Assembly: GCA_000507305.1 (NCBI GenBank)
Contig: DF239217.1
Coordinates: 93,854-157,853, forward strand
Direction: 5' to 3'
From: Breviolum minutum Mf 1.05b.01
Lineage: Eukaryota > Sar > Dinophyceae > Suessiales > Symbiodiniaceae
Length of the DNA: 64,000 bases
In this document: one piece after another, positions 51,197-60,585 of the stretch
How the letters are laid out: every line of letters begins with the position of its first letter
Position numbering within the stretch: position 1 is the first letter of the stretch
Notes under the pieces: generated by a model
What the model saw: only the letters and a program-made list of their open reading frames with translations
Told to the model about the DNA's origin: nothing
Database searches by the model: none
Translations under genes and position numbers: made by a program

Positions 51197-52039
51197 CTAT
51201 TTACTTAACAATTTAAGGGGCACCCATTGTGTTGCGCAAAACTGCGCCGGCTGGCAGGGCGATCTACTGCCTTCTTCTACGGTAGATGTGTCGTTGGAAG
51301 AGTGCCCTGGGTGGCTGGTGTGGGGTGATACACTGATACCCGATATGGGGAGCTACATCGCAAAAATCTAGGCATTTTTGTCTCGAAATGGTAGCAAGAG
51401 GCCGCCGTTTGGGAAGATCCAACAATGCAAATCTAGAGGAGTTTTGAGTGATTTGTCCTGAATTTCACTGGCCATAAGGTACAGTGCCTCCAAATTAGGT
51501 ACCTGAATCGTTTGGTGATTAGTTGGAAACTAAAACGTATCCAACATGTGGTTCTTTCAATTGACCAAGCGAGACTTGTAAACCAAGGATGGCAGTGCCT
51601 TTGCAATTCTGCAGTTCCTTCTAAGCCAAGTAAAAGGTACCTTGATTTCCCAAGTCAAATCCAGTCACTATCTAATATGTAGTGGTCAGCCGTTCAACCC
51701 TGGTTCACCAATATCAATAGGAAGATAAGAATCACTTGTTTAAGTTTGAGAAGACGTTTTTACAACCTTCACCATCCACTCTGAGCCACTGCTTGGGCAG
51801 GACCCAATATGTGTATAGGCTGGAACTCAAATGACCCTTGTTTTGATTATATAACGACCTTGTTTTTGAGGGTTTTCAAACCCCAAAACAAAGGACTTAG
51901 ATGTGTTGTATACTGTATACTGTATACGGTATAATTATTTGTCAATTCTTCATCGACACATGTTTTTGCTTTAGTTCTATCCCTGAAGGTCACCTTCTTT
52001 TTGTTGATTTTTTTAGCAGCAAACTGCCAAGCGCCACAG
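51197..52039. other. Mostly non-coding; small cysteine-containing ORF noted
   Basis: Immediately after the family B copy a plus frame reads GTHCVAQNCAGWQGDLLPSS and stops at 51371. It may be part of an exon. The rest is AT-rich with no gene seen. Confidence 0.3.
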
Positions 52040-52191
52040 GTATTTGGAGCTGCGCAACACCACAGGGCGCAACATCTTCTTGTTCCTTCGTGATGAATTG
52101 CAGGATGATGAGGCAGCCGTCTTAGAGTTCGCTCGTTTCGGTTTGGTGAATCCTCAAATGGCCCAAGAATTCTGGAATGTAAATGGAAGTG
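52040..52191 (+). CDS. Candidate exon, unrecognised protein
   Basis: Starts after CCACAG|G and reads YLELRNTTGRNIFLFLRDEL then QDDEAAVLEFARFGLVNPQM and AQEFWNVNGS, ending at G|gtgagt (or at AAT|gtaaat, 13 bases earlier). GC-rich third positions and strong splice sites on both sides support it. It may be the first visible exon of a gene that continues at 53651. The exon between them could not be fixed; a stretch at 52374-52456 reading CRALVGTILPLRTEGHGRAG is a possibility. No family recognised. Confidence 0.47.
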
Positions 52192-52640
52192 GTGAGTGGG
52201 TGGTGATGGTGAAATATATGACACATTCACCACTGAACAATCTTTGATTGTATGCTCAATTTTTTTGGACGAATTTCTTTAAAGAAAAATTCACTAAATA
52301 CTCTAATGGTGAGTGTTGTCAATCATCTCTAGATTTTTTATGATGATTTTCATCCCCCCAAATTTTTGGTGAAGATGTCGTGCCTTAGTGGGCACCATTT
52401 TGCCCCTACGCACCGAGGGCCATGGTCGTGCAGGACTTCGCCATCGTTTTTTTCAGGTCGGTCCGGTGGTCGGGGTGAAGATGTTTGTCTTTTTGCAAAG
52501 GGACGTGGGGGACCCCTCACATGGATCTTGGATTTTTTTGGTGTGGAAAAAACAATTCATGAAGCTTTTTGTTCTTGTCAAAAAGTCGATGAAACATCCT
52601 TTAAGAGAAAAATAGCAAAGAAAACCATCAATGAAACCAG

Positions 52641-52841
52641 ATGGTGATGAGTTTTCTTGACTTAGATAATGAGAAAGAGAGGTTTGTGGAGGTTTTTGTT
52701 GATGCAAGAGAAGAGGTGGATGCTTTAGACAACCACATCTTGATTAGATGCGAAGACACCTTCATTCTGATAGGCCCTGAGAAAAGAAAACTCATCTCTG
52801 CACCAAGCAAACGGGTCTGCAGAAAGTTCAGCCTGGTTCCG
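52641..52841 (+). CDS. Small ORF, 66 residues, unrecognised
   Basis: Starts MVMSFLDLDNEKERFVEVFV, then DAREEVDALDNHILIRCEDT, and ends at TAG. The mix of residues looks protein-like, but third positions are AT-rich. It may be noise. Confidence 0.25.
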
Positions 52842-53121
52842 TAGACAACTGGGAACTTGATAAAAAGAAACTATTATCCACGATCGACATCCATTTTGAA
52901 GGGCTCCTTCCAAACCATGTCTATTTTAGAACTCCCCATAGATGTGTATAGTAGGAACCATCAACTGGTTGGTGAGGTGACTTGTCCATATGCTAAAATT
53001 AAGCCATGGAATAATCCCCAGGGAACGAGGAAACATATTTCTCACCGTTCACGGGAAGGAACGGGAAAAGATCATCAACTCAAAAGGTGCCTTTAAAGAA
53101 AGGGGGGATATGTAACGTGAC

Positions 53122-53348
53122 GGTGGTGGCAGCTCAAATATATGTTACTTTTATTCCATCAAAAAACAAATGGGACCTTACCAACGGACCCTAAGTAAGT
53201 TGCTAGAACTATGAGATACTCAGGTTTAGGGGTCCGTTCACTGGGTCCTTTTGGAGATTCCTTGGATTTATCCCTACCTGGGGATTCATGATCCAATTTG
53301 ACCCTGCGCATATTTTTCAGATGGGTTGGTGGTTCAACCACCAACGAG
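53122..53348 (+). mobile_element. Family B element interrupted by family F
   Basis: GGTGGTGGCAGCTCAAATAT at the left and CAACCACCAACGAG|GTAAG at the right. The interior is split by a family F copy at about 53171-53266. Confidence 0.82.
53171..53266 (+). mobile_element. Family F element nested in family B
   Basis: TGGGACCTTACCAACGGACC ... GGTCCGTTCACTGGGTCC and the tail 'ttggagattccttgga'. About 80% or more alike to 4719-4820. Confidence 0.82.
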
Positions 53349-53650
53349 GTAAGTTCCCAGGGTCGGGTAATTCTTCATTCTTCATTTGACACATGGTTTT
53401 TGCTGCAAAACCTCACCCCCTGAAGGTCACCAAATTTTTGGAGATAATTTTTCAGGCAAAACAATTTGGTCAGATGGAATACAGATTGGGGAACATTAGG
53501 GAAGATTAGGGGAATCACCACCCGCCCTTAAGAATCCTATTAGGATATGTTAGTTCCCAGAAAGGTGTAGTATCCCTGAATGTTTCGTCCGTGCTTTCAA
53601 AACCATCCAAAAAAAACGCATTTTTTTTTGTTCGGCAACAAATTCCTCAG

Positions 53651-54390
53651 GCACTCGAAGGGGAGTTGGCACCCCTCTTTCGTACAAAGCTACGTATCTT
53701 TGCAATGGATGGCTTAGCAGCTGGCCATGGTGCGCTTAAAAGGGGGTGTGGTTTGGGTGGTGGTTAAGGTTTGGAGGGGAGCCTTTAAATGCGGGATGTA
53801 GCATTTCTTTTATCTTTCCCCAACTGGTCTTGGATGATGAGTTAAACTTAGTAAGTCATAGACTGAAGAAGAACTCAACTGACTTGGTTACAACTATAGA
53901 ACCATTCATGGGGGATGTGTATACAGGTACTGTATATAAATACATACATTACTCCAGTTGTATAGGATTTCCAATGTCTGTCAGGCATGCATCGACATAA
54001 AGAAGCATGGTTGGCCTCCTTGGCGGGTCGCAAGGTGTGGTGAAACAGGGGGGGGATCTCTAAAAGCACAGGTGGTTTTGGAAGAAAAGGGGTTGATGGA
54101 CACAGACTCGGAAAAAAGAGGTTTTGGAAAAAAGAGGGGTTTTGTGACAAGTGTTAATGTTTTTGGACTGGTTGGATTTTTTAGACACACAAATCTTTAA
54201 ATTTTGGGTTAAGTTTGTGCGTTTAGGCAGGTAGGAAGGATAGTTTAGGTGCATAGAACCGTGCAGAATGTTTTTTTTTTCCTTGGGGGGGTCCAGAAGT
54301 GTTTCAAAAACGCCCCAGAAAATGATGACAACTTCAACTGGTGGAAAACAATGCCGTTGAATCTCTACAAAATGCTCGTGTTTTACAAAG
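53651..54390 (+). CDS. Three phase-compatible exons of an unrecognised gene
   Basis: Exon 53651-53756 follows CCTCAG|G and reads ALEGELAPLFRTKLRIFAMD then GLAAGHGALKRGCGL, ending in phase 1. Exon 53985-54034 follows TGTCAG|G and reads MHRHKEAWLASLAGRK, ending AAG|gtgtgg in phase 0. Exon 54297-54390 follows GTCCAG and reads KCFKNAPENDDNFNWWKTMP then LNLYKMLVFYK, ending in phase 1 at G|gtggag. All three join without a stop. The gene may start at 52040 or earlier and continue beyond 54390. No domain recognised. Confidence 0.45.
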
Positions 54391-54659
54391 GTGGAGAGAG
54401 TTTTTTTACGAGACTCTCTCCCTTTGCAAAACACTAAGATGAATCATCCTGTGGTGTGACGAAGAGAGTTGTTCTCTCCCCCTTAAAACAGAGATGAATC
54501 ATCCTGTGTCATGTTCATAATTGTTGATGAAGTACGAGCAAGGTTAAAAAACAAACTGGGCCCATCTCATCTCTCGATTCTACCCCCCCAGCTGAGTTTT
54601 TGTCACTTTTGGTGCTTAGAATACCTTGAAAAACTTCTGAGAACGACTTCGACAGTCAA

Positions 54660-54914
54660 TTGGATCCAGCAAAATACTATATAAATACCTTGGAGATAGA
54701 TGGATACCTCCCAAAATTTCTGCAAAATCGTATGTGGCTGTTTTCCAACGATTTTTTGTTTGAAAGGCAACTTTCTCGGACCAAATCGAAAAAAATCAAC
54801 ATGGAGTGGACCATTTCCATACCATTTAGGACGACCAAGTTGACCCATGTAAAGCGAGTTCTGAGTTTGATTCATTCTTTGGTGCTTGGAGGATCATCCC
54901 ATTTAGTATTGTAG
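54660..54914 (+). CDS. Weak 84-residue ORF
   Basis: ATG start, reading MDPAKYYINTLEIDGYLPKF then LQNRMWLFSNDFLFERQLSR. AT-rich third positions, and a minus frame is also open. No family recognised. Confidence 0.25.
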   Translation: MDPAKYYINTLEIDGYLPKFLQNRMWLFSNDFLFERQLSRTKSKKINMEWTISIPFRTTKLTHVKRVLSLIHSLVLGGSSHLVL

Positions 54915-55839
54915 TAAATAGCCCATGGTTAGTACGCAGGCTTATTCCAGTTACATATGAATATAAATGTATAAATGGTTTGGTTCACTCCCTTAGCTAA
55001 GTGCACTTACTAAGTGGGATGATCCTCCTCCAGGTGTTTTTTTTTGAGGCCCTCCCTTTCACTCTGGTTGTCAGCTTTTTCTTGTCAGCTTTGGTGGGTT
55101 GCACCTCCACATGAGTCGTCCACGCTACATGGGCGACCGAGCTTCCCTTACAAGGAGTCCAGTGGTGGTGGTGGTGGTGGTGTTTTTTTGTCGGCTGGCT
55201 TAGATTCCAAACGAGCCCTCCTGCATCCGATTCGGATGAATTGGTGTCTTTTGGTTTTTGCGATGGAAGATGTGTGTTTCTTTTTTCCCCCTAAGGGCAA
55301 GGACATGAAATATATCACACCCGAAAATGATTGTAACATATCAGGGAAGGTGTAGGTTTGTGAAACATGATCAAAACCCACTGAGGTACAGTAAAAATCA
55401 TGCCTTTGCAACCTGATGAAATCACCAAAAGAAACCACCTGGAAAACAGCCGTTGCTCTGAATTTCCATGAACTTCACCCCCCAAAAACCAACAATCCAG
55501 TTGATCCCCCCAAAAATGGTACTTTTCAAGGTTTTCCAGGCATTAGAGTTATGTTTAGGTGCTGGCCTTTTCGAGTGAGGAATTTTTGAACATGCTAGGA
55601 GTTCCAATGACTTTCAGGCTACAGAGCCAATGGAAAAAAACCATGAAAAATGGGGATGGGCCTTTTGATGTCCACTTTGACCCTAATGTCTTTGGCTGCT
55701 GTCACATAACCACAGCAATTACAATTTTGGGCCAAAAAACCAGTTATGAATGGAGTTATACAAGAATAACCACTACAAGCAGGGCTATTTCACCCCAGTT
55801 ACCCATTTATTTTCGGCCATTTAAAGGGTTTGATGGGAG

Positions 55840-56556
55840 GACCTCACAGCCGAAGAAGGCGGCTGGCCATGCTCCTGGCTGCTGCAAGAGGAGCTGCGGA
55901 GCAGCGCTGGTGAGCCGGGCGAACCTGACCTCCCTCCACTAAAAATGATGTCTCTCCCCCTCCCAAAAAATCATAAAAACTCCAGGAACTTGAAGTTTTG
56001 TCTGATTCCATTTGGGTGTTTCCAAAAATAGGGGTACCCCAAAACGGATGGTTTAGAATGGAAAACCCTGTTAAAATGGATGATTTGGGGGTACCACTTT
56101 TTTCGGAAGCATCCATTTTGATTCACAAGCAATTTGAAATGGTGACATGGGGTTTTTAGGTTTCTACTCCGTCTTTTCCACGGTTTTGGACCCTCGTTCC
56201 CATCCCACTTTTGGTTCCGAATTCCAACCCACAGTCATCAAAGCTTTCTAGAAGAAAATGATATCGGCATAGACCCCAAATAGCATGGACAGGTATGAGC
56301 CATGAGCCATTTCCCGCGGGTTTGCAAAAAAACAATTTGGGGAAAAAAAACCCACAGAATCCCAACATTTCTCAGTTACGTTCATTTTGCTGTAGTAGGA
56401 GCTAGTGCCTCCTGGAGTGTTCCGCTGTGTGCAGAACCCCGGAGAGGTGGATGGCCGCTGGGGAGGATTTCCAAAGGGAAAGCCATTTTTAGGCAATTGG
56501 ATTTTGATAGGTCAGGCGGGGTCATGAAATGGGAGTCCGCCATTTTTTTTTTGGGA
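55840..56556 (+). CDS. EF-hand calcium-binding protein, two exons (partial)
   Basis: Exon 55840-55909 follows GGGAG|G and reads DLTAEEGGWPCSWLLQEELR then SSA, ending GCTG|gtgagc in phase 1. Exon 56399-56556 follows GTAG|G in the matching phase and reads ASASWSVPLCAEPRRGGW then ISKGKAIFRQLDFDRSGGVM and KWESAIFFLG. The loop DFDRSGGVMKWE (56500-56535) has Asp at 1 and 3, Ser at 5, Gly at 6, a hydrophobic residue at 8 and Glu at 12, and is preceded by F-x-x-L, so it fits a canonical EF-hand. EF-hand proteins bind calcium as sensors or buffers. Only one loop is visible; partner loops would be on unseen exons. The intron 55910-56398 contains a family C element. The loop is the firm part; the first exon is inferred. 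Confidence 0.55.
56014..56114 (+). mobile_element. Family C element inside EF-hand gene intron
   Basis: GGGTGTTTCCAAAAATAGGG ... CCACTTTTTTCGGAAGCATCC. Confidence 0.8.
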
Positions 56557-56713
56557 GTGACACATTCGAAGTTGAAATGCTATGAAATTCCTATGTGGGA
56601 AGTTTGAGGGTCCCATTTCCCTCACAAAAATTGGGGCGTTCGTCTTCGGGTTTTCATGTCATAGTTGGTGACCCCTTGAGAAGCTGAAGCTCAGATTCGA
56701 CAAGAACTCGTTA

Positions 56714-56827
56714 GTTTGGTGGTGGCAACTCAAATATTTTTGGAATTTTCAACCCGATCCTTGGGGAAGAGGAACCCCATTTTGACGAGCATATTTTTCA
56801 GATGGGTTGAATAAAACCACCAACCAG
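56714..56827 (+). mobile_element. Family B element (candidate introner)
   Basis: GTTTGGTGGTGGCAACTCAA ... AAAACCACCAACCAG|GTAAG. Confidence 0.8.
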
Positions 56828-57525
56828 GTAAGTTTGGGATTGTCAAAACCACCTGCTACCTGCGAGGTAGTTGTGTTGCCTGCTCAATGGTGGCACATGA
56901 CTTGCTCGTCAAACCAGACATGTTTGATTTCTTTTTTGGGGGGGAAAAGTTTGGGGGGTGAAAATTTGATGTTTGCAGTGTTGGGCATGTGAGACTTGCA
57001 ACAGATGAGTCAGAGATATCAAAGAAAAATATTCAGACACAGATGCTTTGGGGAGAAGTTAGATATTGCAAATATATTGCATTCCAAGTTTGAAAAAAAC
57101 AGTTGGGCCTTCTATATACTGTATACTTTGATTTTTTTTAAAGAAATTTTTCTCAACCTGGCATTCTAACTTCCAGTTTTACCCCATTTGTTGTTTTTCA
57201 AAACATCAGTGGTTTCAGAGTGGTGGTTTCAGCCTTTTTGTTGAGCCGAAAGGCTGGTGAAAGCATTTTTTTTGCACAACTAAAAATGGAGTTTGATTTG
57301 GAAGGGGGGGGAAACTCCTTTGAAACATGTGAGTTGGGCTTTTTCCCCCCTAGTCTGCCAGTGGAAACATGAAGCTGAAGGGATCTTGGAGCCTAAAGAT
57401 GGAGTAATCCTGATTACTGGGTGGGGGAGCACCCCAACATTTTAAGGATTTTAGGTCCCTTTTTTTTTGGGAATCTCTTTGTCGATTTTCAGTATCTGTA
57501 GAATATTTTTGGATGGTGTACTGGG

Positions 57526-57792
57526 TTGGTTGATCATGCAAGAGATGACTTAAACCACACAAATGATCTACCATGTGATATTTGGGGAGCTAAGGAGATT
57601 AGGGATGATGCATTTTCCTACGAAATGACCAGCCAAATAAACCGGAGCATCCTCACACGTTTTGGTAGCCATGGGAATAAAACATCCCCATTTTCCAATA
57701 TCTTCAACCACTTCCCCCGGTTGGATGCTTGGGTGAACATGTTTTTTTCACGGCAAAAATCCACTGTTTTTTTTTTTCGCCAGCTTGGATGA
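57526..57792 (+). CDS. ORF of 88 codons, unrecognised
   Basis: Reads DHARDDLNHTNDLPCDIWGA then KEIRDDAFSYEMTSQINRSI and LTRFGSHGNKTSPFSNIFNH. The first two thirds look protein-like; the end crosses T-runs. It could be an exon of the same gene as 58161-58475. Confidence 0.33.
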   Translation: MVDHARDDLNHTNDLPCDIWGAKEIRDDAFSYEMTSQINRSILTRFGSHGNKTSPFSNIFNHFPRLDAWVNMFFSRQKSTVFFFRQLG

Positions 57793-57914
57793 GTTCAACA
57801 TTGCCATGGGGGGTCAAGAGGCGGTTTTTTTTTGGGGTGAAACTGAAGGGATTCCAACTTTGGTTCACTGAAGGGTTGCCAAAAATTGAGTTTCTGACTG
57901 TGATTCGGGTGTGA

Positions 57915-58022
57915 TACACCCCCGAAGATTAACAGCTCAAACCTGAAGCCATGATGATTTGGGAGATGATTTTCCGAAATTCCACGGGTATTCTCAGGTT
58001 CCATGTTAATCTTCCGGGGTGT
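57915..58022 (+). mobile_element. Family D element
   Basis: TACACCCCCGAAGATTAACA ... TGTTAATCTTCCGGGGTGTA with near-perfect termini. It separates the ORFs at 57526 and 58161, so it is plausibly intronic. Confidence 0.85.
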
Positions 58023-58160
58023 AATTTTTTGGTTCAAAAGGTTTCGTGAAAAAAACTTTGTGCTACTCTCACATCATTTTGATTCCAAAATGAATCTACC
58101 TCTTGAATACTTTGGCAGGGTTGGGTAGTCTTGTAATTTAGGCATTATTGTATTGCTTCC

Positions 58161-58475
58161 ATGCCTGAGTCTGAGTCTCCACCAATGTACACGGTGTCGA
58201 ACAATAAGCTTTTTAAAGATGAAGCCTATCGTTGGCGATGGGATTCTCATGCAAAGGGCCTTCACCACATTTGGGCACCTCATTCTTACGTTCCACCAGC
58301 AACTTGGCCACATCAACCATTGTCAAGGCATAAAGGATGCAAGAGAAAAACCGATGTGGACACCTTTGCGGCTGGCTGGGAAACCCATGTTCACCGTTTT
58401 CACCGGGGTGATTTGGTGGCTCAATATACTGTAGGGGGTATTAGTTTTACGAGCACAGATTTGATCCATCTTTAG
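58161..58475 (+). CDS. Hypothetical protein or exon, 104 residues
   Basis: ATG at 58161 starts MPESESPPMYTVSNNKLFKD, then EAYRWRWDSHAKGLHHIW, ATWPHQPLSRHKGCKRKTDV and AAGWETHVHRFHRGDLVAQY, with TAG at 58473-58475. Residue mix (His and Trp rich, charged) and codon use look like real protein. The last 14 residues may lie beyond a donor at ACT|gtaggg. No transmembrane segment. I do not recognise the family. Confidence 0.45.
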   Translation: MPESESPPMYTVSNNKLFKDEAYRWRWDSHAKGLHHIWAPHSYVPPATWPHQPLSRHKGCKRKTDVDTFAAGWETHVHRFHRGDLVAQYTVGGISFTSTDLIHL

Positions 58476-59056
58476 TCAGATTGTAGCAATTCAGGATGCA
58501 ACCCCCCTTTTTTTTTTCGGGGGGGGGGGGGGCCCATATATCCCTACTGAGAAAGATCCTATGGAATCAACTTGCCCAAATTTTGGGGGGCCGTATATAA
58601 TTTTAGTCCCATTCTTCACCCGTGAAAGAAAACACCCGAAACACCCCGGGACACGAGATGAACTTGACCACCGAAGTTCGTTGTAATGATTCACGACGAT
58701 AAAGGCTAAGGGACCTTTACCTTCATCTTCATCTTTAATTCCAAGGTTTCGGGGCCCTTCTTTTCTTTATATAGCTGGATGAGAAACAGACCGACCGCGG
58801 GTTCACCACCCTTTTTTTTTGGAGGTTCAGTTAGCATAGGTCACTCTTGGACCAGACATCTATTTTTAAAAAGTTTTTTTTTCTCCCGCAAAAAATTGAA
58901 GAACTGATTTTTCGTGGACGAATTTTCGAAAAACAAAAAAACACCCGACCATTTTGAGATGCCGGCATCAACATTTTGGCCTATGAACCGGCACAGCCAA
59001 TTCGTTGGACCCCGATTCTTCTTCAATTTTGTGGCCTTGGTTTTGGTTTTGAAAAT

Positions 59057-59142
59057 TACACTCCGGTAAACTAATGGGAAATCCACCATTTGAAGATGTA
59101 TCTCCTATTAAAAAATGGTGTTTTTCCATTTACCAGCGGGTA
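59057..59142 (+). mobile_element. Family A element, short
   Basis: TACACTCCGGTAAACTAATG ... CCATTTACCAGCGGGTA. Confidence 0.65.
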
Positions 59143-59518
59143 CGCTAGATGTGAGCAAAAGGGAGTTGATAGGCGTTGTATTTTTTTGCTGCATACATTT
59201 ATTCGATGCTTTATATATACATGTAATTATGTTCTAAGGTGTTTGGTTCCCAAAACCATGGGTTTCCAAGTAAAGCTATATTAGTGACATCCACCCTTAC
59301 ATTTGTCGTATGTTCTGATCCAATCCTGGTTGACATATTGAAACCTGATCCAAGAAAACACAGAAATATGTTCACAAACCCCTGCACCAAAACTAGAAGA
59401 GGGCATTAAATTCTCCAGATTGGGAGGATCAAACAAACACTAAACCCTATGGCGACATGCTGTGTGATTTGCCCTCAATATTGCATTCTTTGGGTTGATG
59501 ATATAATGACTATTATAT

Positions 59519-59631
59519 AGGTGGTGGTTTCAAAGCATTTTTTATTTTCACCCCGAACAATCGCGAAATGATCCAATTTGACTTGCCCACATCTTTTTTC
59601 AAAAGGGTGGGTGAAAAAACCCACCAACTGG
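59519..59631 (+). mobile_element. Family B element (candidate introner)
   Basis: AG|GTGGTGGTTTCAAAGC ... CCCACCAACTGG. The right AG has become GG in this copy. Confidence 0.8.
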
Positions 59632-59745
59632 ATGACCCAAACGTGTATAAATTGGAGCCAGGCTTTTCAGTCACCCCGGCCTTCCCGAGGCGAAGCCATC
59701 GACATGACGAATCATGGAGCAACAAAAAAGGTGGAACGATCCAAG
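59632..59745 (+). CDS. Candidate exon between family B and family A elements
   Basis: The plus frame reads DDPNVYKLEPGFSVTPAFPR then RSHRHDESWSNKKGGTIQ and ends at CAA|gtaaat, a plausible donor. The segment is the only GC-rich stretch between two hairpin elements. No family recognised. Confidence 0.33.
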
Positions 59746-59753
59746 TAAATAGA

Positions 59754-59856
59754 TACCCTCCTGGGAACGAACTAACATATCCCCTCCCAGCCGGCACTTT
59801 TGAGTCGATGATTTTCCTTTTCCAAGGAGGGATATGTGATCGTTCCCTGGAGGGTA
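59754..59856 (+). mobile_element. Family A element, 'gtcgatgattttcc' subfamily
   Basis: TACCCTCCTGGGAACGAACT ... GATCGTTCCCTGGAGGGTA. Interior as at 31369-31466. Confidence 0.85.
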
Positions 59857-59930
59857 TATAAATCTCCCATTTGTGCTGGGATATACAGAACTTGAGTGGA
59901 AAAATCTGATTAAATCCTTGTCATCAAAAT

Positions 59931-60242
59931 TTGGGTCAACAGAACGAGGTTGCATTTTCTGTGGAATCTTTGGACGTGTTCAAACTGGCTTCAGCAGCAA
60001 TTGAGATGTTCGAAATGATGCAGTGGCAGTTAACAAGATCGCCCTCTGAAGCACCAAATTCTAGCATCCACCTTCAACAAGATCAAGCATTTTTAAAGCG
60101 GAAAACCCTAACCTGGCCACACCAGGGTGGTATCATGAAGGCCGAGGCCACTTTTCGCCCACGGAAAGCGAGCAAAAATCATGGTACTCAACTGCATGAT
60201 CCCCCAAATCTCAAGTTGCTCAACCCTTCTGTTGCTTCTTAA
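59931..60242 (+). CDS. Weak ORF, possible upstream exon
   Basis: Behind an ACGAG|G acceptor at about 59949 the frame reads VAFSVESLDVFKLASAAIEM then FEMMQWQLTRSPSEAPNSSI, stopping at 60242. Codon use is not clearly biased. It could belong to the gene at 59632 or be spurious. Confidence 0.25.
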   Translation: MGQQNEVAFSVESLDVFKLASAAIEMFEMMQWQLTRSPSEAPNSSIHLQQDQAFLKRKTLTWPHQGGIMKAEATFRPRKASKNHGTQLHDPPNLKLLNPSVAS

Positions 60243-60585
60243 AGTGTAAGGACTTGAGGGGAAGAACTGGACGTTTTGAAACAGGCAAAAACGTGCTGCA
60301 GAATTCCCAACATCAAAGACAAAGACCTTAAAGATCCCAAATCGTCATTTCTTTCCAAAAAAAACCAGGAACTCCCACACTTTCTTTCGTCGGGGAAAGT
60401 TTCTTTTTTCGAAGCTGTTGAAGGGAACCAAAGAAAGTTTTCAAAAATTCAAGGTTGCAAAATCCCCACCCCCAAAAATTGGTAGCAAAATGTTAAGGTT
60501 GCAAAATGTTAAGGTAGCAAAATCCCGCACACCCCAAAAAGAAACACGACATTTGCCCATCAAAACATTTCCATCCACTCCCGCC

